In this document: one piece after another, positions 1 to 4,749 of the stretch
Numbering within the stretch: position 1 is the first letter of the stretch
How the letters are laid out: each line of letters opens with the position of its first letter
Origin: Chloroflexota bacterium
GTDB lineage: Bacteria; Chloroflexota; Dormibacteria; Dormibacterales; Dormibacteraceae
Reading direction: 5' to 3'
Assembly (NCBI GenBank): GCA_005879675.1
Contig: VBJE01000269.1
Coordinates: 1-6,174 of the forward strand
Length of the DNA stretch: 6,174 bases
Translations under genes and position numbers: made by a program
Notes under the pieces: model-generated
Databases searched by the model: none
Seen by the model: only the letters and a program-made list of their open reading frames with translations
Told to the model about the DNA's origin: nothing

Positions 1-475
1 TGGGCAGCGGCGGCGGCGCTGGTGAGGTTTCGGACGTGTAGCGCCAGCCCAGCGCGTCCTTGTCATGGAGCGAGACCGCGCCGTAGCTGGTCTGGGCCAC
101 GGTCCAGGCGCCGCTCGCCTCCACGAACAGCGTCCAGTTCGGGCCGCTGTCGGCGAAGCACTTGCTGTACTGGCTGGGCTCGTTGTCGATCTGGCAGACG
201 GCCTTGCCGAAGCTGAACGTCTGCGTCTGGTACTCGATGCCCGACTTGTCCATCAACGTCTGTCCGTCGATGGCGTCGCCGCTGAAGCCGACACACTTTT
301 GCAGCGCGCTGGTCGATGCACCGTGCTGGACGACGACGTAGGCGTGGTGGGCGGCGGATGCGTTGACGCAGCTGTTCGCGGGGGACGAGCTCGCCGTGGG
401 CGAACCTCCGCACGCGGCGACGGCGCCGATGAGCAGGGCCAGTGTCGCGCTGGCCGCTATCCAGTGCTTGCGCAC
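1..475 (-). CDS. DUF4430-like (transcobalamin C-terminal-like) secreted lipoprotein, C-terminus cut by window edge
   Basis: The gene starts at a GTG (475-473) with a strong Shine-Dalgarno GGAGG seven bases upstream, and 158 codons are visible before the window ends. The N-terminus is a lipoprotein signal: positive MRKHW, a hydrophobic run (residues 6-20) and a lipobox VAAC with lipidated Cys22, then a Ser/Pro-rich linker. The mature part has four more cysteines (36, 61, 94, 106) that could form disulfides outside the membrane. The pattern DGQTLMDKSGI, then FSFGKAVCQID, then NWTLFVEASGAW and ALGWRY (residues 70-146) resembles DUF4430, a fold related to the C-terminal domain of intrinsic factor and transcobalamin. 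A proline-rich tail (PAPPPLP) begins at residue 152. The preceding cobalamin riboswitch supports a role in B12 capture, probably alongside a transporter. The family call is by eye; a B12-binding role is inferred. Confidence 0.75.
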   Translation of the reverse strand, partial: MRKHWIAASATLALLIGAVAACGGSPTASSSPANSCVNASAAHHAYVVVQHGASTSALQKCVGFSGDAIDGQTLMDKSGIEYQTQTFSFGKAVCQIDNEPSQYSKCFADSGPNWTLFVEASGAWTVAQTSYGAVSLHDKDALGWRYTSETSPAPPPLP

Positions 476-482
476 AGTGTTT

Positions 483-487
483 CCTCC
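483..487 (-). promoter_or_regulatory. Ribosome binding site of the riboswitch-controlled lipoprotein
   Basis: GGAGG lies seven bases before the GTG at 475. It fixes the start codon of the lipoprotein gene. Its first four bases (GGAG, 487-484) are also the distal part of the hairpin described at 484-536, so access to this site is probably what the riboswitch controls. Confidence 0.8.
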
Positions 488-536
488 AGGCGGTCAGCCT
501 TTCCCGCACACGCCGCTGAAAGCCGACCGCCAGGAG
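484..536 (-). promoter_or_regulatory. Shine-Dalgarno-sequestering hairpin (riboswitch expression platform)
   Basis: On the minus strand the arm at 531-519 (GGCGGTCGGCTTT) pairs with 501-489 (AAGGCTGACCGCC) over 13 positions, two of them G-U, with a 17-base loop. After one T-T mismatch (532/488) the stem continues with CTCC (536-533) pairing GGAG (487-484), the core of the Shine-Dalgarno. The same left arm, CTCCTGGC (536-529), is fully complementary to GCCAGGAG (594-587) in the B12 box of the aptamer. The two pairings exclude each other, giving a sequestor and an anti-sequestor. No U-tract follows the stem, so control of translation fits better than termination. Pairing is read directly; which state is favoured with ligand is inferred from known B12 riboswitches. 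Confidence 0.7.
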
Positions 537-572
537 CTTCCGTGCCGTTGCGCGCGGACGGGTGGTGCCGTT

Positions 573-728
573 GCGGGCGTTCAGGTCTCCTGGCTCGCGG
601 ATCGCCGCCTTCCATCCGCCTTCCCGAGGTGCTTGCTACCTCAGTGGCTCGTTGGGGACGGAGGCTCCTCGCTCACAGTTGCGCGACAGCTCCGGTTTCG
701 CACCGGATTCCCTTGGTGCCCTGCCCGA
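573..728 (-). ncRNA. Cobalamin (adenosylcobalamin-type) riboswitch aptamer
   Basis: Read on the minus strand, the conserved blocks of the class appear in order: GGGAA (712-708), the CCGGTGCGAAACCGG element (706-692), GCTG followed by CGCAACTGTGA (690-673), GCCACTG (648-642), GGGAAGGC (625-618) and the 3' B12 box GAGCCAGGAGACCTG (about 596-582). A closing P1 stem can form from CGGGC (727-723) and GCCCG (578-574). The length, near 155 bases, is at the compact end for the class. It starts four bases after the comB stop codon and lies about 100 bases upstream of the lipoprotein start, which it presumably represses when adenosylcobalamin is bound. Confidence 0.93.
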
Positions 729-731
729 ATC

Positions 732-1397
732 TTAGCTGGCGGTCAATCTGAGGAAGCCGGCCTCGCGAACGACCGGCATGGCGAAGTCGAACACGTCGGC
801 CCGCAGCGAGAGGTCGAGGTCGCTCGGAGGGAAGCCGGGCCACATTCCGCTCATCGCCTTTCGGTAGCGCTCGCTGGCGCGCAGGGGGGCTAACAGCGCG
901 TCGAGGTCGGGTCGCTCGCCGCGGATCAGCGCCTCGATGTAGCGGGCGCACGCGTGGTCCTCTGGATGGTCGGCCGAAGCGATGAGCGTGAGGGTCGCGG
1001 GTTTTCTTGACAGGCAGGCTTGAACCGTCGCCCCCGCCACGACCAGACTCGCGGCCAGGATGTCACCGCCCGTCACAGCCGTCGCGACCTGCGTCCCCGC
1101 CGTCGAGCGCTGGATGAGAGCGCGGCCGTGGAGGTCGAGCGCGCGGACAAGCGTCGGCGAGTTGCTGAGGGGGATTCCCTCCACCGGAAGGGCGTCCTCC
1201 TCCGCGCAGATGACCGCGCCTTCCGTGCGCGCGGCCAGCTCGCGCGCCTCCGCCACGGTCCTGACCAGGCGGCATTCGCGCGCGCCGCCGGCGAGCGCGT
1301 AGGCGCTGACCGTGAACGACCGGAGGACGTCGATGACGACGACCGTGCCACGCGCCTGACGCGCGCCCTCGACGCCGGTGGCGTGGATGATGTTCAC
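732..1397 (-). CDS. comB: 2-phosphosulfolactate phosphatase (ComB) family protein
   Basis: This 221-residue protein has the length and motifs of the ComB family: VVVIDVLRSFT (residues 19-29, with Asp23 and Arg26), NSP (79-81), QRSTAGTQ (96-103) and ASLVVAGAT (116-124), with a late EDHAC segment (146-150). ComB is an Mg-dependent phosphatase that turns 2-phosphosulfolactate into sulfolactate in coenzyme M synthesis of methanogens. Many bacteria carry homologues without the rest of that pathway, where the substrate is uncertain, and no comA or comC is visible here. The AEED stretch (65-68) falls where I recall a GE-containing motif in relatives. The GTG start at 1397 gives the usual N-terminus (short lead, then VVVID); the Shine-Dalgarno is weak. 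The stop is followed almost at once by the cobalamin riboswitch. The family call is firm, the reaction tentative. Confidence 0.88.
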   Translation of the reverse strand: MNIIHATGVEGARQARGTVVVIDVLRSFTVSAYALAGGARECRLVRTVAEARELAARTEGAVICAEEDALPVEGIPLSNSPTLVRALDLHGRALIQRSTAGTQVATAVTGGDILAASLVVAGATVQACLSRKPATLTLIASADHPEDHACARYIEALIRGERPDLDALLAPLRASERYRKAMSGMWPGFPPSDLDLSLRADVFDFAMPVVREAGFLRLTAS

Positions 1398-1733
1398 GTG
1401 TCAGGCCCTGACGCCGGCGAGCAGCCACGCGCCCTTGGGTTCGAGCAGATCGCCGACTGCGGCTCGATGCGCGTCGTGGGCCTCCGCCTGGAGGCCGGCC
1501 AGAACGTGCCCGAGCACCGCAACGCGATCCCGGTGGCGTTGATCGTCACCGGCGGACGCCTGTACTTCGACGACGGGGTCACCTCGGGCGAGGTGGGCGC
1601 GGGCGAGATGCTCCTGGTCAACCCCGGCGAACGCCACACGTACCGCGCCGATGTGCCGACCTCGGCGTTCCTCGTGTTCGCCGGGCTGCCTGGTGTGCGC
1701 AGCCGCACCTGGACGTTGCGGCGCAAGGACTGA
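1398..1733 (+). CDS. Small single-domain cupin protein
   Basis: This 111-residue protein has one cupin barrel: RLEAGQNVPEHRN (first motif), a Gly-Gly turn in VTGGRLYF, and GEMLLVNPGERHTY (second motif). The two expected metal-site histidines remain, in PEH and GERH, but the second His of motif 1 is Asn (H-R-N) and its Glu is not obvious, so metal binding may be altered. No substrate can be named. The open frame extends upstream, but that stretch only mirrors comB. The best start is the GTG at 1398; the GTG at 1383 or the ATG at 1467 are alternatives, and the first keeps the strand that usually leads into the barrel. The comB start codon lies directly back to back with it. The stop is six bases from that of the convergent phosphatase gene. 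Confidence 0.72.
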   Translation: MSGPDAGEQPRALGFEQIADCGSMRVVGLRLEAGQNVPEHRNAIPVALIVTGGRLYFDDGVTSGEVGAGEMLLVNPGERHTYRADVPTSAFLVFAGLPGVRSRTWTLRRKD

Positions 1734-1743
1734 GCGCGCTCAG
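1730..1743. repeat. Perfect 14-base palindrome containing both convergent stop codons
   Basis: CTGAGCGCGCTCAG is its own reverse complement. It contains the TGA of the cupin gene on the plus strand and the TGA of the histidine phosphatase gene on the minus strand. It could form a small hairpin in either transcript (five-base stem, four-base loop) but has no U-tract, so a terminator role is only a possibility. Confidence 0.5.
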
Positions 1744-2309
1744 GACGCGTTCCAGAGCGCGATGACGCGGCCATAGCGCTCCTCGTCGCTGAGGATGTTG
1801 AGCGTGGCGACGTCGAGCAGCAGGCCCGCGGCCACGGTGATCTCGGCGCTGATCCACGCGACCGCGATGGCGCGGAGGATGTGCCCGTGCGCGAACGCGA
1901 TCGCGGTTCGCCGGTCGCCCCGCGCGGCCAGCTCGATGAAAGCCTGCGCGCGGGCGTAGATCTGCGCCGGAGTCTCCCCCGCGGGGCACCCGTCCTTGTA
2001 GAGCTCCCATCCGGGGTGGGCGTCGCGTATCTGTCCGGTGGTCAGGCCTTCGAAGCGGCCGTAGTTGACCTCCTGGAGCAGGTCGGTCACCTGTGGATGC
2101 TCGAACCCGGCCAGCTGAGCCGTGCGCAGCGCGCGCCGCATCGGGCTCGAGTAGACGGTGCCGAATGTGATGCCGTTCAGCCGGGCGCCGAGCAGCTTCG
2201 CCTTCTCTTCGCCACTCGCGGTCAGGGGGAGGTCTGTGGTCCCGGTGTGCCGGCCCGAAAGGCTCCACTCGGTCTCGCCGTGGCGGGCGAGGTAGAGCTC
2301 GAAGCTCAG
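1740..2309 (-). CDS. Histidine phosphatase superfamily (phosphoglycerate mutase-like) protein
   Basis: This cytosolic phosphatase or mutase of about 189 residues has a complete active site when counted from codon 2309: the phospho-accepting His in LARHGE (His10), the second Arg in SSPMRRALRTA (Arg59), the acidic segment EVNYGRFEG (80-88) and the second His in AHGH (His141). The WSLSGRHTGTTDLPLT stretch is typical of small bacterial members annotated loosely as GpmB-like or CobC-like; the substrate cannot be told. No ATG, GTG or TTG in frame lies near the N-terminus. The codon just ahead of the conserved SFELYLARHG is CTG at 2309-2307, overlapping the TGA of the upstream gene as CTGA. Translation is therefore probably coupled to that gene; a CTG start or a frameshift fusion are both possible. 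The domain is certain, the start is not. Confidence 0.88.
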   Translation of the reverse strand: MSFELYLARHGETEWSLSGRHTGTTDLPLTASGEEKAKLLGARLNGITFGTVYSSPMRRALRTAQLAGFEHPQVTDLLQEVNYGRFEGLTTGQIRDAHPGWELYKDGCPAGETPAQIYARAQAFIELAARGDRRTAIAFAHGHILRAIAVAWISAEITVAAGLLLDVATLNILSDEERYGRVIALWNAS

Positions 2310-2920
2310 GCGGGCTTGCCCATCATCTCGGGCCGCCCCGAACGGAGGGACCGGCTGGCGCTCTCGATCACGCCGCCCGCGCGCACGCGCTGTCCCGGTC
2401 GCACGCAGACCAGGCCGACCGCCGCCTGCGCGCCCAGCGGCTTGAGGGCGTCGTTGACCGCGGCGAGGACGCGGTTGGCGGCGTGCGCGGTTCCGGCCAC
2501 GTCGGTGTCGGGAAGGATGGCGAGCAGCTGCGGCGGAGTGCGCCCGAGCACGCCCGGGGTGTCGACGTCGCGCACGGTGCCCGCAAGCGCCGCGGCCATG
2601 GCCTTCAGGGCGTCGTCGGCCGGCACCGATCCGTTCACCTCGACGAGGAGCACGCCGAGGTTGCGCTGGTAGCGATGGGCGCGGGCGAGCTCGTCCTCGA
2701 GCACGGGCCGCACGAAGCGGTCGTTGAACAGGCCGGTGGTGCGGTCGACGATGTGGAGGGGCTCGGCGTGGGGGTCGTCGGTCCTGACTCCGCACGAGGG
2801 GCAGAACACCGCGCCGTGAGGGAGAGGCGAGCCGCACGCCTGGCAGGTTTGGGCCTCGGGCCGCCGGCGGAGAAAGTCGCCAATCGGCATTCGGTAAAGC
2901 CTATCAGTCGTGTTCGCCAT
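2306..2920 (-). CDS. Zinc-ribbon protein with degenerate GGDEF-like domain
   Basis: This 204-residue soluble protein begins with a four-cysteine zinc ribbon (CQAC and CPSC, Cys26, 29, 40, 43). It is followed by a domain with the outline of a diguanylate cyclase: DRTTGLFNDRF (59-69), an RAHRYQRNLGVLLVEVNG strand (80-97), VRDVD (116-120) and LLAILPDTD (132-140). At the place of the GGDEF signature (about 126-130) the sequence is GRTPP, so cyclic-di-GMP synthesis is not expected; a regulatory or binding role is more likely. The ATG at 2920 has AAGGGAG ten bases upstream. An inner ATG at residue 11 is possible but less well supported. The gene overlaps the following histidine phosphatase. The ribbon is clear; the GGDEF relationship is read from pattern alone. 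Confidence 0.8.
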   Translation of the reverse strand: MANTTDRLYRMPIGDFLRRRPEAQTCQACGSPLPHGAVFCPSCGVRTDDPHAEPLHIVDRTTGLFNDRFVRPVLEDELARAHRYQRNLGVLLVEVNGSVPADDALKAMAAALAGTVRDVDTPGVLGRTPPQLLAILPDTDVAGTAHAANRVLAAVNDALKPLGAQAAVGLVCVRPGQRVRAGGVIESASRSLRSGRPEMMGKPA

Positions 2921-2952
2921 GCCCTGTCGACTCCCTTAACAGCCTGGGTTGT

Positions 2953-2986
2953 CCTCGATTTTTGCGAATCCTAAGCTCGATCGAGG
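2953..2986. repeat. Inverted repeat in the leader of the zinc-ribbon gene
   Basis: CCTCGAT (2953-2959) and ATCGAGG (2980-2986) are exact reverse complements 20 bases apart, and the right arm overlaps a palindrome CTCGATCGAG (2976-2985), giving three CTCGAT half-sites. This sits 33-66 bases upstream of the zinc-ribbon start. It could be an operator or an RNA hairpin. The rest of 2921-3065 is purine-rich on the plus strand, and I see no gene in it. Confidence 0.35.
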
Positions 2987-3065
2987 TGTGCCGGCGGGGG
3001 AGGGACGGCACCGGCGGAGGAAGGGAGGGCCCAGCGTGGGGTCTGCGAAATTCGGGAAAAGGCCC

Positions 3066-3404
3066 TCAGCCCACGGCGGCGGCCGACGTCGAAAGCCAGC
3101 TCTCCGCCCATTCCGATACGGCGGCGATCACCGGCTGCAACGCGCGCCCGCGCGCGGTCAATCGATAGCTCACCCTCACTGGCGGTCCCGGGTCGACTAG
3201 CCTCTCCACGATGCCCTCGGTCTCGAGCTCGCGCAGCCGCTCGGTCAGCACGCGGTCGCTGATACCTGGGATTCCCGCGAGCAGCTGGTTGAAACGAGCG
3301 GGGGCTGGAACGAGAGCTTTGACCACCGCGCCGGTCCAACGCTTCCCTATCAGCTCGATCGCGCGCTGAAAGGACGCGCTGTAGTCAAGGCCCCCTCCGA
3401 CCAT
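3066..3404 (-). CDS. HxlR-family winged-helix transcriptional regulator
   Basis: This 112-residue DNA-binding protein has the HxlR (PF01638) profile: ELIGKRWTGAVVKAL (17-31), ARFNQLLAGIPGISDRVLTERLRELETEGIVER (36-68, the recognition helix region) and the wing PPVRVSYRLTARGRAL (74-89), ending with a WAESW helix. Most relatives start with a Cys near the N-terminus that can sense oxidants or aldehydes; here that place reads DYSASF, so no such Cys is present. The ATG at 3404 is preferred because the domain starts at once after it; the open frame continues to 3485 without family-like sequence. No Shine-Dalgarno is seen, but a TAGAAT lies eight bases upstream. It diverges from the dehydrogenase gene and probably regulates itself and that gene. 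Confidence 0.88.
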   Translation of the reverse strand: MVGGGLDYSASFQRAIELIGKRWTGAVVKALVPAPARFNQLLAGIPGISDRVLTERLRELETEGIVERLVDPGPPVRVSYRLTARGRALQPVIAAVSEWAESWLSTSAAAVG

Positions 3405-3412
3405 GGGGAGTG

Positions 3413-3418
3413 ATTCTA
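3413..3418 (-). promoter_or_regulatory. Candidate -10 element (TAGAAT) for a leaderless hxlR-type mRNA
   Basis: TAGAAT (five of six to the consensus) lies eight bases before the ATG at 3404. Transcription would then begin at or beside the start codon, which also explains the missing Shine-Dalgarno. The -35 region is poor (TTTCCG at a 17-base spacing), so this is a suggestion. Confidence 0.4.
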
Positions 3419-3457
3419 TGCGGTATCGACAGTCTCGGAAAGGACCCGCCCCGTGTT

Positions 3458-3476
3458 TTCCACAAGAAAATTTTTC
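3458..3476. other. AT-rich block with AAAATTTT palindrome between divergent genes
   Basis: The 160-base gap between the regulator and the dehydrogenase contains a block (core AAAATTTT, 3467-3474, inside GAAAATTTTTC) that is strikingly A+T-rich against the GC-rich surroundings. A second palindrome, CCGGGCCCGG (3505-3514), lies nearer the dehydrogenase. Either could be an operator for the HxlR protein or part of a promoter. I see no small gene in this gap. Confidence 0.35.
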
Positions 3477-3564
3477 GCGGCGCAATCGGGGTCCCGGCGC
3501 TGATCCGGGCCCGGGTTCATGAGGGCTTGGAAATGTTCAGGCAGACTCGTTCGATGAGCTTGCG

Positions 3565-4347
3565 GTGGAGCTGACCGACAAGGTCATCGTCGTCACCGGC
3601 GCGGCGCGCGGCATCGGTCGCGCGCTCGCATCTCGCTTTGCCACCGAGGGCGCGAAGGCCGTGGTTGTGGTCGACATCGACGGCGACGCCGCGCGTGCCG
3701 TTGCGAGCAGCATCGGCGCCACTCCGATGAGATGCGACGTCGCGAACGAAGAGCAGGTCGCGAGTCTCATCAATGAAGTTCAGACCCGACATGGACGCAT
3801 CGACATCTTCTGCTCGAACGCGGGGATCGCGGTCGGCGGAGGTCCCGAGGCTTCGAACACCGATTGGCAGCGGATCTGGGAAGTCAACGTGATGTCGCAC
3901 GTCTTGGTAGCTCGGCACCTGCTGCCGGGAATGCTCGAACGCAAAGAGGGATACATCGTCGGCACGGTTTCCGCGGCCGGCCTGTTGAATCATTTTTTCG
4001 CAGCTCCTTACAGCGCGACGAAGGCTGCGGCCCTCAGCTTCTTCGAGTGGCTCTCGATCGTCCACGGCGACGAGGGAATCCGCATCTCGTGCCTCTGCCC
4101 GCAGGGCGTCAAGACCGACATGCTCGCGATGGAGCGCAGCCGGCTCGGAATCGATTTCCTCGCCGCCGACGCCCTGGAGCCGGAGGCGGTTGCGGCAGCG
4201 GTGGTCGATGGCATCGCGGCCGAGCGCTTCCTGATCCTGCCCCACCCCGAGGTCGGCGAGTACTTCCGCCGCAAGGCGGACGACTACGACCGCTGGCTGC
4301 GCGGCATGCGCCGCCTGCGCGCGAACCTGCTCTCGACGGCGCGCTGA
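3565..4347 (+). CDS. Classical short-chain dehydrogenase/reductase (SDR)
   Basis: This 260-residue Rossmann-fold oxidoreductase has all classical SDR landmarks: TGAARGIG (11-18), Asp37 at the end of the second strand (suggesting NAD rather than NADP), CDV (57-59), NAG (85-87) and the catalytic tetrad Asn108, Ser136, Tyr149 and Lys153 (YSATK). A PQG segment (179-181) follows. The C-terminal 30 residues are rich in Arg and charged. The enzyme oxidises or reduces an alcohol/carbonyl; the substrate cannot be read from the sequence. The GTG at 3565 places the start six residues before the first strand, as usual; the Shine-Dalgarno is weak. It is divergent from an HxlR regulator, and the next gene begins directly after its stop. 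Confidence 0.92.
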   Translation: MELTDKVIVVTGAARGIGRALASRFATEGAKAVVVVDIDGDAARAVASSIGATPMRCDVANEEQVASLINEVQTRHGRIDIFCSNAGIAVGGGPEASNTDWQRIWEVNVMSHVLVARHLLPGMLERKEGYIVGTVSAAGLLNHFFAAPYSATKAAALSFFEWLSIVHGDEGIRISCLCPQGVKTDMLAMERSRLGIDFLAADALEPEAVAAAVVDGIAAERFLILPHPEVGEYFRRKADDYDRWLRGMRRLRANLLSTAR

Positions 4348-4749
4348 TTGCGCGCGCTCTCTCTCGTCGCCGGGATCGCGCTGGCGGCCCTGGCTTTCGC
4401 CGCGGCGACGCGTGTGACCGACACCCGGGAGGGCCTCGTGGCCGAAGTCGTCACCCTGCTCGGCGGGCTCGCCGGCGTGGGGCTGTTGATCTACGCCTTC
4501 ACGGCAAGGCGCCGGCCCGGCGCCACGAGGGGAGCGACCCCATCCTCAGCATCGACACCGATCGCACCGCCGCGCTCGACGCGCGACCTGGTCCTTGGCG
4601 CGGGAGGCGTGGCGCTCGCTGCGCTCCTCCTTGCAGGCCTCGCGGTGAGCGGTGGCCTGTTGTGGGCGGGACTCGGCCTGGCTCTTCTGCTGCCGATGCT
4701 CGCCGGCAGCGTCTACCTCTGCGTTCGCTTCCTCAGGTCGGCGCCGTGA
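4348..4749 (+). CDS. Small integral membrane protein of unknown function
   Basis: The frame has 133 codons and starts at a TTG directly after the TGA of the dehydrogenase, in the same frame. It encodes four hydrophobic stretches: residues about 4-20, 31-51, 81-101 and 104-126. A linker rich in Arg, Pro, Ser and Thr (53-79) lies between the second and third. No family motif is recognised. The abutting position suggests co-translation with the dehydrogenase; stop-codon readthrough would yield a fusion with a membrane tail, but nothing in the sequence argues for it. The last 17 bases overlap the end of folC on the other strand. The alternating hydrophobic pattern makes it likely to be real; the start is uncertain. 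Confidence 0.6.
   Translation: MRALSLVAGIALAALAFAAATRVTDTREGLVAEVVTLLGGLAGVGLLIYAFTARRRPGATRGATPSSASTPIAPPRSTRDLVLGAGGVALAALLLAGLAVSGGLLWAGLGLALLLPMLAGSVYLCVRFLRSAP

Noticed and set aside
63..509. Minus-strand open frame of 148 codons overlapping the lipoprotein
   Set aside because: It is Arg-rich and in another frame from the lipobox protein, which has the good ribosome site and a family pattern.
65..893. Long plus-strand open frames across the lipoprotein and riboswitch region
   Set aside because: They are Arg/Ala-rich without domain patterns and lie opposite a clear lipoprotein and a conserved riboswitch; GC-rich DNA gives such open frames by chance.
2993..3031. G-rich run that could form a quadruplex
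   Set aside because: The G-triplets are split by an 18-base stretch, so a stable quadruplex is doubtful.
3030..3065. Possible terminator after the HxlR gene (GGGCC and GGCCC arms)
   Set aside because: The stem is five pairs with a loop near 30 bases and no U-tract.
3527..3555. TTGGAA and TTCGAT spaced 17 bases apart before the SDR start
   Set aside because: The -10 matches only three of six consensus bases; too weak to list as a promoter.
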